In this document: one piece after another, positions 43,800 through 54,672 of the stretch
Numbering within the stretch: position 1 is the stretch's first letter
Layout of the letters: each line of letters begins with the position of its first letter
Source of the DNA: Sepioteuthis lessoniana
Lineage: Eukaryota; Mollusca; Cephalopoda; Myopsida; Loliginidae
Direction of reading: 5' to 3'
Assembly (NCBI GenBank): GCA_963585895.1
Contig: OY757934.1
Span: 46,162,555-46,226,554, forward strand
Length of the DNA stretch: 64,000 bases
Notes under the pieces: model-generated
Databases searched by the model: none
Told to the model about the DNA's origin: nothing
Seen by the model: the letters and a program-made list of their open reading frames with translations, nothing else
Made by a program: the position numbers and the translations under genes

Positions 43800-45720
43800 G
43801 TATATGAATGATATCAAGATATTTGCCAAAAAGAAAAAAAAGAACCAGAAAACCTGACATAGACATTAAGAATATACAACCAAGCTATAGGAATGGAATT
43901 TGGCACGGAAAAATGTACCATGTTCATATGAAAAAGGGGAAAGAGAAACAAAGGAAGGAATAGAAGAATAAAAAGTACGAAAATACCAGAACGCTTGGAG
44001 AAAAAGAGAATTACAAATACTTTGGAATACTGGAAACAGACACCATCAAACAAAAATGAAAGAAAAAGTAAAAGAAAAAAACAAAGAAAGAGTACCAGAG
44101 AAGAACAAGAAAAATTCTTAAAACCAAGCTCTGTAATTAAAATCTTATCAAAACAAAAAGCATTGTGCAGTCTCTCTTGTTTGATACTGTGGATCATTCT
44201 TAGTATGGACAACGAAGGAACTTAGACAAATCGACCAAAGGATAAGGAATTTGATGACTATGCGCTTAGCTTTACACCTGCGAGATAATAAAGACAGATC
44301 TTCCAGGCAGCGGTCGTGTCGATGCACTACTTGGACGCTAACAAAACGGCTGGAGAAGAAGCTACACAGCAATTACACAAGAATGTTGCAAGCAATATTG
44401 AATAAGTCCAGGCGCCAATACCCCACAAGGCACCAACTATACCGCTACCAGCCTCCCATCACGAAAACTATCCAAGTTAGACGAACCAGATATGCAGGAC
44501 ACTGCTGGAAAAGCAGAGACGAGCTCATAAGTGATGTACTCCTATGGACCCCTACATATGGCCGATCAAAAGCAGGACGACCTGCTCGAACATACATACA
44601 GCAGCTATGTGAGGATATGGGATGTAGTCCTGATGACCTGCCGGAGGCAATGAACGATAGGGAAAAGTAGCGAGAGAGGGTTAGGAATATCCGTGCTAGT
44701 GGCACGACATGATGATGATGAGGATATGTCAAGAAAAGAAGGAGGAAGAGGATTCGTCGGTTGAGATATCAATATAAGAACTCGAATAATACACGAAAAA
44801 AGGTGCAAAGAAAGACTCATTACAGCAGCCAGTAACAGAATGACAATATAAATAACTCACAGGCAAACAGTAAAACTACAAAACATTGAAAACAAAAATG
44901 GGAAGAAAAATAACTGAATGGATATTTCAAGCGACAAATTAGGGAGATTGCACTGGCCTGAACATGGCTCAGAAAAAGAAACCTCAAGAGAGAAACTGAA
45001 TCTCTGTTAATAGCGGCATAAAATAATACATAATAATATAAAACTCTTAATAAAATTTATCTATTAATCATAAATATAATACTATAAAAACCAGTTGTAT
45101 GAAAAGCGCAGGTTGATGATAAGCTACAGAAGAGTAAGCGTAGGTTATGTGGAGAAAGGGATAAAACGGTTAATTATATTATAAATGAATGTAGCAAACA
45201 AGCACAAAGAATTACAAGACTAGGCACGACTTTGTGAGAAAGATGATACACTGAGAAATGTGCAAGGGGTTTAAATCTTACCATACAAAGAAATGGTATA
45301 TGCAGAAAGAAGAATCTTTCCTGGAAACGGAGACACATACAAATGTATAGGACTTTGAGATACAATCGGATCACTTAATCCAGGCCAGGACACCAAACCT
45401 TGTATTAATTAGGAGAAAAAAAGAACTTATTATCTTGTAGATTTTGCTGTTGCAGTGCACCATAAACTGAAAATGAAAAAAAAAAAACCCAAAAGATTAA
45501 AAAATACTTGGATCTTACCTGAGAGCTGAAAAAGCCGAAACATAAATGCGTTTATGATGCGAATAATAACTAGCGTACAAGAAACTTTTCCCTAGGGGTT
45601 CGGGAAAAATCTGGAGGCATTGGAAATCAGAAGAATTGAGACCGTACAGGTCACAACATTGTTGAGATTTGTTAGAATAGGGAAAATGTTAGAGTAATTG
45701 ATTAATTAATCTCGGGTTAC
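43800..45720 (+). pseudogene. LINE-X copy 7, the longest, interrupted by RTE
   Basis: 43870-43925 encodes an AIGMEFGTEKCTMF-like segment downstream of the RT active site. YFGIL-type sequence follows at 44018-44035, then the 'RQIDQRIRNLMTM' segment at 44225-44265. RTE interrupts at 44296-44722. After it, SRKEGGRGF (44727-44760), the YFKRQI segment (44915-44945), the knuckle region and C-terminus continue to about 45700. Numerous frameshifts. Confidence 0.75.
44296..44722 (+). mobile_element. RTE fragment inserted in LINE-X
   Basis: The C-terminal roughly 135 codons of RTE in one frame (44251-44670 reads through from LINE-X sequence into RTE), then the (ATGATGATGATG) tail at 44708-44720. A 12-bp gap after 'gatgcactacttgg' removes part of the SILLYG segment. 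Confidence 0.88.
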
Positions 45721-45735
45721 TTTATGTCAATATAT

Positions 45736-46574
45736 ATGTAAGTTAGCCGACCCTAGTCGAGGGCGACCTGAAGGCTCCCTTTTCAATTGCTACTACATCG
45801 ACATATGGAGAAGGGCACTACTCCTTTAACTGGAATCCTCCACTCACCCTTGATACGTATTGCCTAGTCGGCTGGGGCTGTAGAATACATTGACTGCTTC
45901 TCTGCAGAGGGGTAAGACCCCCCCTAACGAGTGTCCTGGATATGACATTAAAAAATCTGATGGTGAGGTTCCAGCAGTGCTGGAGCTTTGGGGAATGCAG
46001 AGTACCCCTTCATTGCCATCGCTCCCAGGTCCACTCTGGCCCGGAGTTGTAGCACCTGATAGGGCCTTATCTATGGGTTAAATAGAACTAACAGCATACT
46101 TATGCTAAACTGAATTGTTTGACTGAACTGAATAGCTTAAAATAGAAATGTTTTTGACAATTAAACCGTACTTATATTTAAACTGCGTGCTTATGCTTAA
46201 CTGAATTATTTCAAATAGAACTGTTTTTCGACATTAAAACTGTATTTATACTTAACTGAATTTATACTTAACTGAACTGCTTGAATAGTTTGAAATAGAA
46301 ATGTTTTTGACAATTAAACTGTGTGCTTATGCTAAACTTAATTGTTTTAAATAGAACTGATTATTTACATAAAAATGTATTTGGCGTTAAATAACCTACA
46401 AAGGTTGATATGCCATAAAACCCAACAAACCAAACCTTGATACGTACCTGATAATACTGAGTGTTATGTAAGGACGCATCAAGTACCATTTTTTGATTTT
46501 TTCAATCTAAGATTGAACCCTGGTATCCAGGACAATTGGTGAATACTCTAACCCTTATGCCAATGGGTCGGTAA
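45736..46574 (-). repeat. SINE-A copy split by Rep-C
   Basis: 45736-45859 is the 3' half and 46435-46574 the 5' half (box B GGTTCAATCTT) of one minus-strand SINE-A. Removing 45860-46434 plus one duplication restores a continuous SINE. Confidence 0.92.
45860..46434 (+). mobile_element. Rep-C, complete, with 12-bp TSD inside SINE-A
   Basis: CCTTGATACGTA flanks the insert at 45848-45859 and 46435-46446. The 575-bp element starts TTGCCTAGTCGGCTGGGG, holds four or so interior units, and ends with stem-loop 'ttaaataacctacaaaggtt' and AAACCCAACAAACCAAA. The precise ends and variable-length A/C-rich tail show target-primed retrotransposition. Confidence 0.95.
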
Positions 46575-46699
46575 TTGAAAATAAATAGATATATATAAGA
46601 AATTTCGCTCATCATACGCTTATATCTACATTGTTTGCGTCGTCATTTCTTAGGAACTTTTTTTGCTCACGGTCCTATCGAATATGGATAATTTTTAAC
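46575..46699. other. Spacer
   Basis: Nothing recognised. Confidence 0.5.
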
Positions 46700-46875
46700 C
46701 GAACTCTTCTACCCATAGATGGGACCCTAACATGCACAACCACTCCAGGTCAGAATGGACCAAGGAGTAATGGCAATAACTAGGTACACCATATTTCATT
46801 CATCTCTAGAACCTGTGGCTTACCATCAGATGCAGTTTAGTGCCATATCCAAGATTCTTCTTTTTTAGGGTTTGT
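46700..46875 (-). repeat. Rep-C head fragment
   Basis: The minus strand spans the head from 'cttggatatggcactaaact' to 'atagatgggaccctaac' reversed. Interior and tail are absent. Confidence 0.75.
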
Positions 46876-46883
46876 ATCTAATC

Positions 46884-47145
46884 GGCTCATTGGCCTAGTG
46901 GGTAGAGTGTTTCCCAATGGTCTGGGAGACCTGAGTTCAATCCCTGGTCACATCATACTAAAGACTTAAAAAAATGGTACTTAATACCTCCTTGCTTAAC
47001 ACTCAGCAATATAAGGTACGTATCAAGGGTAAAGCGGAGCAATCCGGGGAAAAGAGTAGCGCCCTCCCCTACACCCCAGTGTAGTAGCTATTGAAAAGGG
47101 AGTCTTCTGGTCGCCCTCGACTACGATCGCCAACCTTTTACATTT
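46884..47145 (+). repeat. SINE-A copy, full length
   Basis: Box A TGGCCTAGTGGG, box B AGTTCAATCCC, and the body to 'gatcgccaaccttttac'. Confidence 0.93.
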
Positions 47146-48060
47146 CATCTATAGGGAATTACAGTCATCGTTTTCTTAGGCTCGTTAACAGGGTGATAGA
47201 AAAAAATAGTAAAACTAGATATCCGAGGAAGAACTTAAATTGCACAAATCTGCTAGAGTCCGGGAAAACCTTGGAGATTTGCTGCTATTTGGATTTCACT
47301 GAAAGCTACACCTTTACTATTCGTGTAGGCACTCACAAAGAACAAAGTGATAATAAGTCTGAAAATTTGTTCCCGATTTTTATCTTGTATTAATTTCTAC
47401 TAGAATTTATCAAACATCAATCTTTCTATAAAGCATATATGTGTGTGTATTCGTGTCTTAAAAAAGATGAAGAGTGAACGTTATATTTTTACAGAGATCA
47501 GTGTTCTTTGATTGCAGATCAAGTTCTTAGGAAATCTGAAATGCCTCAAACAGAGCCTGTCAAAGATCTATGAGGATTTCCTGTTTTGTTTCTGGGCAAG
47601 GACAGGAAAATAATGTATTAACATGAGGAACAGATAAACAGACAATACTGAGAAAGAACGGAAGTAAACGACGCATGCGTAGATCATAGAAGAATGCTGC
47701 TATAAGTTTACAAGGTGTTTTTTATTATTTTATTTTTATATTAATGTATTAAAAAATGTTATATCTGAAAAACTGGATCAAAGGAAAAAAAAACAAAAAA
47801 CTCTTTAATACAGAGAGGATTATTTTTGTGAAATTTTGTTTCTTGGTGATTCGTGGCAACCCCCCCAGCCCCCAGAAAAGATGAGATCAACTTCCAGAGG
47901 CAAGAAAAATCATCACAATGCTACATTCAAATTGAAATGCTAATTACTTTCGCTGACTTAGTAATTCAAATGAAAGAAGAAATTGAAATTCAATGACAAA
48001 GCTGAATTATGATTTTATGACAGAAAATGGCTCATGTCGGTTTAATACATGTTTAAATGT
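47146..48060. other. No recognised gene
   Basis: A 100-codon frame (47091-47393) starts inside SINE-A and runs into this region without motif. Confidence 0.4.
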
Positions 48061-48345
48061 TGCGCGCGCGCACACACACACACACATACGCAAACACACA
48101 CACACACACACACACATACAGAGAGAGAGAGAGAGAGAGACACATATACACATACACACGCATACAGAGAGAGAGAGAGAGAGAGAGACTCACACGTACA
48201 CACAGACATACACATACATACACACAGACAGACAAATGTACACACAGACACAACACGCATACACATACATACACACACATACAGAGAGAGAGACACACAC
48301 ACATATACACAGAGACATACACATATGGACATACACACACGTGTA
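48061..48345. repeat. Compound (CA)n/(GA)n/(CATA) microsatellite
   Basis: Alternating CA, GAGA and CATACA blocks over about 285 bp, with a CG-alternating start (tgcgcgcgcgca). Long frames on both strands (TERERERE, VCVCVC) are repeat translations. Confidence 0.95.
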
Positions 48346-48794
48346 TATAGTATTGCTCATAAAAAGGTTTAGTCCACCATTTGTTTTATTAAATAAAGAG
48401 TTTATTTACTAATCAATTGGATTTTTTGATCGAAGACTTGCAGATTCAATCCCTCAAAGATCCTAGCTCTTCTGAATGCTGTCGAGTGCTGGTGGTAAAG
48501 CTCTATTATTGGAAAATTCATCACAGCGTTAATAGTTAAATCAATTTTGTTCTGTACATTCATTTCAATTCATTCTATTTCCCGAATTCTGTAAGCAGTT
48601 TCAGCATTTGAAAAGCCCAAACTAAAATAATACCTTAAAATTGCCTAGATATCAATATTTTTCCGATATTATATCTCAAACGAAATATACATTTGAACAG
48701 TATTCATAACACTGACTTACAAAAAAAAAGTCTTACCCGATGATATATTTTAACTTTTTGTGAGGTGCTGATTTAAAAAAAAATACATAATTTA
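48346..48794. other. AT-rich spacer
   Basis: No gene recognised. Confidence 0.5.
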
Positions 48795-49740
48795 TGCCAA
48801 GTACATCATCATCATATCGTGCTGGCAGCACGGATATCCCTGACCCTCTCTCGCCACTCCTCCCTATCGTTCATCGCCCTAGGCAGGTCTTCAGGACAAC
48901 AACCTGTATCCTCACATAGCTGCTGAATGTATGTTCGTGCTGGTCGTCCTGCTTTTGCGCGGCCATGTGTGGGGATCCATAAGAGTACATCTCTTATGAG
49001 TTCATCTCTGCTTCTCCAGCAATGTCCTGCATGTCTGGTTCGCCTAACTTGAATAGTTTTCGTGATAGGGGGCAGGTGGCCGTACAGTTGGTGTCTTGTG
49101 GGGTGTTGCTGCCAGGACTTGTTCAGGATTGCACGCAGCATTCTTGTGTAATTGCCATCTAGTTTCTTCTCCAGCCGTTTTGTTAGCGTCCATGTAGTGC
49201 ATCCATATAACAGTATCGATGTGACCGCTGCCTGGAAGAAACTGCGTTTCATTTATCGGTTAGGTCTGATTTCCATATAGTCGATAGCCTATTGATAGCT
49301 GTCCATGCTTTCGTTAACCTCGTTTCGATGTCCTTTTCGGTTGATTCGACGCTGCTTCCTAGGTACGTGAATTTGTCTACTAGTTTAAGAGGGGTTCCTT
49401 TTAGAGTGGAGATGTCCCCCGTTTGGTTATAGCACATATATTCCGTTTTGTGTGCATTAACATGGAGGCCTATGCTTGCTGCTGCTCGTTCCAAACTATG
49501 CAGAAGTGTTTCGGCTTGGTCAGGTGTATTTGCCAGTATCGCTATGTCATCGGCGTAGTCGGCGTCGGTAATTGTTGTTGCGGGGTATCTTCTGCTTCTT
49601 TTCTTCGTCAGTTCGAAGCCATTCTCTTTGATTTTGTCAATCGATGTTCTAAGTACGTAGTCTAGACAAATGATAAAGAGATACGGAGCCAGCGTGTCCC
49701 CTTGTAGTACTCCTGCTACAATGTCGAAGTGCCAAGTACA
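48795..49740 (-). pseudogene. RTE LINE, young 5'-truncated copy with TSD
   Basis: TGCCAAGTACA flanks the copy at 48795-48805 and 49730-49740. The element (48806-49729) retains RT from motif B (LQGDTLAPYL) through the YADD box to the C-terminus (ending RDIRAAST) and the (ATGATGA) tail. A one-base loss in a T run near 49250 splits the frame (48812-49252, 49249 upward). Otherwise it differs from the 51574-53610 copy at few positions. Confidence 0.95.
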
Positions 49741-49800
49741 AGGTTACGTTAAATTGAAAGTCATCTAGAAATAGTTAATTTTCCAAAAACAAAATAGTGT

Positions 49801-50505
49801 ATATTTACCCAACCCATCGAGCAGGATGAGACAGAGGGTCAATTCTTAAGTGGAGTTTAACAGGTTTAGAATCCAGAGTTTCCCTTCTCCTTAAATTGGT
49901 TGTCTTCACAGGGTTAAAGAACCCGCTCCACTCTAATATTAACTTGCTGGAATAATGCACTATATGAAATGAAAACAACCTCGTCCAGCATTTGAACTCG
50001 GATCGCGCTGTCCATTTTCTACGCCGATAACCATTACACCACGAACTTCTTCAATCACTTTTTTGATTTCACGTAACTTATTACCTTCATCAATAATAAT
50101 AATAATAGATAATCGCAGTATTCATAATAAAATTATTTAAACACAGTTATATCGTTTTAAGTACTCCGGTCCAATACAAATTATTTGTTATCAATTATAT
50201 GTTTAAAAGAAACCACTTCCATTTGATTATACGAATAAGCATTTGTCTATGTCACAATTGCACGAGAAAGTGACTATAATAAATTTGATTGCATTTCACA
50301 TAGCTCTAATACCCTTTGGAAAGGTATGAATCCAATTATTTTCCTTACAGCTATGGGTAAATAGTAGGACAGACTAGGTTCTTCAGCCTTGGTGAGGCAA
50401 CTAGTCTAGGAGAAGGAAAACTCTGAATTCAAACCTGTTAAACCCTGCTTAAAAATTGACCGTGTGTCATATCCTGTCCGAGCGGAGGGGTTGGTAAATA
50501 TGATA
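49801..50505. repeat. Inverted pair of SINE-B copies
   Basis: 49801-50045 is SINE-B on the minus strand (head 'ggtgtaatggttatcggcgt' at its right end). 50046-50285 is a spacer that matches, inverted, 26950-27222. 50286-50505 is SINE-B body on the plus strand without head. The two SINE arms face away from the spacer. Confidence 0.8.
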
Positions 50506-50785
50506 ATAAATTTGATATAATTCTCCAGTCAGATATCATCTCCCAAGGGAGAAACTTACTTTTTTTAATGACAAATATAAATGGCTGAACATAATAGCGG
50601 AACTAGTACTTCTGGTTTCCGAAAAACCAAGAACCAATATACAACATTCTACGCACAGATATAAATCAGAGTCAACCTGGGAGTAATAGCAACGAAGCAG
50701 GCGAGCCCAGACATCCCAAGACTTTGGAAGATGAGTTTCACCATCAGATACAGTTTAATCCCCACGTCCATTTCCTTGGTGACCC
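50506..50785. other. Spacer with a possible inverted Rep-C head fragment
   Basis: 50665-50775 shows 'agtcaacctgggagtaatag' and 'catcagatacagtttaatc', which match the Rep-C head on the minus strand. It faces the plus-strand Rep-C that follows. Confidence 0.55.
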
Positions 50786-51360
50786 CGTCGGTGGTGGCTA
50801 CAGAATACACCAACTGCTTCTCTGCAGAGGGACAAGCAAAACGAGTGTGCTGCGTATGACACTAAACAATCTGATGGTGAGGGTCCTGTAATGCTGGATC
50901 TTTGGAAAATGCAGAGTACTCCTTCATCACCATCGCTTCCAGGTCCACTCTGACACGAAGTGGTAGCACCTGATAGGGCCCTATCTATGGATCAAATAGG
51001 ACTGTTTCGCATTTAAACTGTGTGCAAACAAATGACATGCTAAATAGAATTGTTTAAAATAGAAGTGTTTGATCATTTAATTATCTAAACAAATTACTGA
51101 TGTTTGATTGAATTGTGAGTCATACATAGCAAGACTTGAAAACAGTGAACTGTGCGAAAGCAAATGATTAATAGTAAGTGGAATTATTCGTATTGCATGG
51201 AAGCGAAAACATGAATGGAAAAAGTAATCTCAGGCTTGTTTAAAAATGTTATCTACAAAATGTGTTTAGAAATAGTATATTTAATATATATGTATAAAAA
51301 GTATTTGGCATTAAAAGACCAACAATGCTTTATAAGCAATCAAACCAAACCAAACCATTT
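50786..51360 (+). repeat. Rep-C copy, diverged
   Basis: The head runs from 'ccgtcggtggtggctacaga' to 'ggccctatctatggatcaa', then interior units, then a tail with only half the stem-loop left ('taaaagaccaacaatgcttt') and AAACCAAACCAAACC. Confidence 0.8.
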
Positions 51361-51474
51361 CCTCGTACAATAACTGCTTCAACACAAGCGCCAAAATAGT
51401 GATACTGTTGACAAAAACGACAAAGTTCCAACTCATTTTCTGTGTTAAAAACTTTTTTTATTTGATCTTTGTTT

Positions 51475-51566
51475 TGTTTTCTTAAAAGCATATCAGTCTT
51501 TATGGGTTATCTAATTCCAAAGAAACACTTATAGAAGAACAGCAATGACACTATTGAACTCATATC
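51475..51566 (-). repeat. Rep-D, 3' part (left of RTE)
   Basis: Minus-strand tail (decayed stem-loop 'gcatatcagtctttatgg') and the 'agaacagcaatgacactat' block. The other half of this copy lies at 53613-53725, across the RTE. Confidence 0.8.
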
Positions 51567-53611
51567 ATCATCATCATATCGTGCTGGCAGCACGGATATT
51601 CCTGACCCTCTCTCGCCACTCCTCCCTATCGTTCATCGCCCTAGGTAGGTCTTCAGGACAACAACCTGTATCCTCACATAGCTGCTGAATGTACGTTCGT
51701 GCTGGTCGTCCTGCTTTTGCGCGGCCATGTGTGGGGATCCATAAGAGTACATCTCTTATGAGTTCATCTCTGCTTCTCCAGCAATGTCCTGCATGTCTGG
51801 TTCGCCTAACTTGAATAGATTTCGTGATAGGGGGCAGGTGTCCGTACAGTTGGTGTCTTGTGGGGTGTTGTTGCCAGGACTTGTTGAGGATTGCACGCAG
51901 CATTCTTGTGTAATTGCCATCTAGTTTCTTCTCCAGCCGTTTTGTTAGCGTCCATGTAGTGCATCCATACAGCAGTATCGATGTGACCGCTGCCTGGAAG
52001 AAACTGCGTTTCATTTTATCGGTTAGGTCTGATTTCCATATAGTCGATAGCCTATTGATAGCTGTCCATGCTTTCGTTAACCTCGTTTCGATGTCCTTTT
52101 CGGTTGATTCGACGCTGCTTCCTAGGTACGTGAATTTGTCTACTAGTTTAAGAGGGGTTCCTTCTAGAGTGGAGATGTCCCCTGTTTGGTTATAGCACAT
52201 ATATTCCGTTTTGTGTGCATTAACATGGAGGCCTATGCTTGCTGCTGCTCGTTCCAGGCTATGCAGAAGTGTTTCGGCTTGGTCAGGTGTATTTGCCAGT
52301 ATCGCTATGTCATCGGCGTAGTCGGCGTCGGTAATTGTTGTTGCGGGATATCTTCTGCTTCTTTTCTTCGTCAGTTCGAAGCCATTCTCTTTGATTTTGT
52401 CAATCGATGTTCTAAGTACGTAGTCTAGACAAATGATAAAGAGATACGGAGCCAGCGTGTCCCCTTGTAGTACTCCTGCTACAATGTCGAAGTATTCTGT
52501 GTCTCCATCTGGTGATCGTACTTTTACTTTAGTGTTTCTATAGAGAATCGTTATTGCCGCTACGGTTTCTTTAGGTATGCCGTACGCTAGTAGGATTTGT
52601 TCCATCTTTCCTCTGTGAATGGAGTCGAAAGCCTTGGTAAAGTCGACAAATATTAATGTCGCTTGTAGGTTCTTTGCCCGTACACCCTCAAGGATTCTGC
52701 GGATGGTTAGTATTTGTGAGGTCGTAGATCTATTTCTTCGGAAGCCATTTTGGTTTTTTCTAAGTATGTTGTCGATTTTGGGTTCTATGCGGTTTCGTAG
52801 TAGGGCATTGTAGATTTTGGCAGCTATGGATGTAAGTGTTATGCCTCGGTAGTTTTTGGCTAATCCGAGGTCTCCCTTTTTAGGGAAGGGGAGTATGCAT
52901 CCCTTCGTCCATCTATCTATCGGATTTTGATTGTATACTGCGTTGCAGTGTCGGAGCAGTATGTCGTCGAATTGTCTGGTCTTCCATACTTCCGGGGGAA
53001 TTTCGTCCAGTCCTGCAGCTTTCCTATTTTTAATTTTTCTGAGAACCGAGTCGAGTTCTCCTTGTGTGAACGGTCCAAGTTTAATGTCTAATTGTTTGCT
53101 AATTATTCTGGTGATTGGTTCATGCGTTATTTTTGGTGGGTTTCCAAGTAAGTTTTCGAAGTGCTGTTTCCACAGTTTTATTCTTTCTTGTTGGTTTGCT
53201 GCTTTAAGTTTTGCTTTGGTTGTGTTCTTTCTTCTGCTCACTTCGTTTATTGTTTGCCAGGCAATTCTAGATTGTCTATCTTCTACCGAGTCTCTGATCT
53301 TATCTATCTGATTTTGAATGTATTCTGTCTGTTCCTTTATATATATGCCTGCTAATTGATATTGTGCCGTTTTTAGTTTTAAGGCATTTGTGTTTGTTGG
53401 GTTTTTTCGATAGTTTTTGGAGGCTGTTTTCACTAGTGCACGTTTTTCTCTCACCGCTAAGGTTTCCCATGGGACTCTATATTTAGTTTTAATTTTTGTT
53501 GGAATGCATTTTGCTGCTGCCTCAAGGTGTGCATTGACAAAATTTTCGTATTCGTCGTTTGGTGTACTTTTTTCCGTCTTTTCTTGTAGTGTTTCGTATC
53601 TGTTTCTCAAT
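51567..53611 (-). mobile_element. RTE LINE, youngest copy, 5'-truncated, inserted in Rep-D
   Basis: About 2.04 kb with the (ATGATGATGA) tail at 51567-51576 and the 5' break at about 53608-53611. About 40 bp of Rep-D present in other copies is missing at the junction, so insertion went with a small target deletion rather than a clear duplication. The endonuclease domain is absent. Confidence 0.93.
51574..53610 (-). CDS. RTE-clade reverse transcriptase, 678 codons open, N-terminus missing
   Basis: The enzyme would copy LINE RNA into DNA at a nicked target. Residues 1-165 are the linker that follows the endonuclease in RTE proteins. The RT domain spans about 185-450 with KAAGLDEIPPEVW (198-209), NYRGITLTS (253-261), motif A FVDFTKAFDS (321-330, catalytic Asp 323), motif B LQGDTLAPYLF (391-401) and motif C YADD (431-434, both Asp). 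YLGSSV is at 495-500. A roughly 175-residue C-terminal domain ends RASTI next to the tail. No stop or frameshift occurs. The endonuclease (about 300 residues) is gone, and the apparent start is only the junction with Rep-D, so it is not autonomous. Antisense frames here (51914-52195, 52186-52428, 52931-53311) are shadows. Confidence 0.93.
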   Translation of the reverse strand: MRNRYETLQEKTEKSTPNDEYENFVNAHLEAAAKCIPTKIKTKYRVPWETLAVREKRALVKTASKNYRKNPTNTNALKLKTAQYQLAGIYIKEQTEYIQNQIDKIRDSVEDRQSRIAWQTINEVSRRKNTTKAKLKAANQQERIKLWKQHFENLLGNPPKITHEPITRIISKQLDIKLGPFTQGELDSVLRKIKNRKAAGLDEIPPEVWKTRQFDDILLRHCNAVYNQNPIDRWTKGCILPFPKKGDLGLAKNYRGITLTSIAAKIYNALLRNRIEPKIDNILRKNQNGFRRNRSTTSQILTIRRILEGVRAKNLQATLIFVDFTKAFDSIHRGKMEQILLAYGIPKETVAAITILYRNTKVKVRSPDGDTEYFDIVAGVLQGDTLAPYLFIICLDYVLRTSIDKIKENGFELTKKRSRRYPATTITDADYADDIAILANTPDQAETLLHSLERAAASIGLHVNAHKTEYMCYNQTGDISTLEGTPLKLVDKFTYLGSSVESTEKDIETRLTKAWTAINRLSTIWKSDLTDKMKRSFFQAAVTSILLYGCTTWTLTKRLEKKLDGNYTRMLRAILNKSWQQHPTRHQLYGHLPPITKSIQVRRTRHAGHCWRSRDELIRDVLLWIPTHGRAKAGRPARTYIQQLCEDTGCCPEDLPRAMNDREEWRERVRNIRAASTI

Positions 53612-53727
53612 TAAGAGCATTAGTCCGAAAGTGAATGTCATAGCACCTCTGGAGTTCGATATCTCATCCTTTGAGGCCGCAATCCAGCACTTTGGCCATT
53701 ATGTCACGGAGACCTCCCAACTCGAAA
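53612..53727 (-). repeat. Rep-D, 5' part with tRNA-like head (right of RTE)
   Basis: The minus strand gives the clearest Rep-D head in the window: 'gtgacataatggccaaagtg' as the box A region and 'gatatcgaactccag' as the box B region, then 'cattcactttcggactaat'. Confidence 0.85.
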
Positions 53728-54084
53728 ACTGAAGTAAAATACTTAACTATTTCTACGTAACTACCATGCTTTATATTTCCGCTTGAAATAACGTATACGA
53801 CATTGTCTTACTCTGATAAAAGTTACAGCAACACTTAAATTGTAATATCTCAAATATCACAGGACACTATAATAATATCCAGTCCTCCAAAACACAATGA
53901 ATCATCAAATAATCTGGAAAGAGCAAGGTGATGGGCATCTTCAAATATACATTTGTCACAACTCTAATTTTACCATAATACACAGTATTTCAGTCTCACA
54001 AAAATGATACACGATGCAAAAAGTGGACTAGATTTTCGAATAAAGCGCTACAAAATTAGTTGAAAATACTTAAAGTCCTTCATG
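53728..54084. other. AT-rich spacer
   Basis: Nothing recognised. Confidence 0.5.
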
Positions 54085-54215
54085 GTTTGGTTAGGTTTCT
54101 TTGTTTAATGGCATGTCAAATTTCATGGGTTTTTTAGTGCCATTTTTATCCTTGCAGGAGAACAGTAGTGGTACTGTTTAACCAATAGCTAAAGTTAGAA
54201 TCATTCATGTAATGA
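54085..54215 (-). repeat. Rep-D, 3' part
   Basis: Minus-strand tail beginning at CCAAACC, stem-loop with one arm mutated, and the 'gaacagtagtggtactg' block. The 5' part is lost. Confidence 0.75.
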
Positions 54216-54575
54216 TCTATAAATAATAATCTCACTATAATTCATCAAATATTTTTTGTTTTTTGTTGCTGTTATTAGATCTGAAAAGTGGCAATAGCAG
54301 TGTCCACCAAATTTTTTAACTATAATTGTTACATTGATTTTTAAATTACAATTTTAGCGAAAGGTTCGATTTACAATATAAGAAATTTGGCCGTTACTTT
54401 ACGTACATTAGGGTAATTAAGCCGAATCTTTATTTTCCTTGATTTAAAGGCAGTGCACTATTGAAGATACGAAGAAGTAGATATATTTAAATAGATCAAG
54501 ATAGATTAGTATGGCAACAGACAGATGGGTAGACAAATAGATAGCTATATAGAAAAAAATGATGTTAACAGAATT

Positions 54576-54614
<39 letters not shown>

Positions 54615-54672
54615 TATAGATAGATAGATGAAGGTACACAGCTTTTCAACTGATATTGTTGGTTAGGCGTGT
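54216..54672. other. AT-rich; (TA)n at 54578-54610 with GATA repeats
   Basis: (TA)n flanked by 'atagatagat' on the right. No gene. Confidence 0.6.

Noticed and set aside
44148-44820. Minus-strand Ser/Leu-rich frames
   Set aside because: Antisense to LINE-X and RTE coding sequence.
48042-48412. Five overlapping frames of 95-139 codons
   Set aside because: All are translations of the compound CA/GA microsatellite.
52186-53614. Plus-strand frames of 60-126 codons
   Set aside because: Antisense shadows of the intact RTE frame; the same ones recur over the truncated RTE copies.
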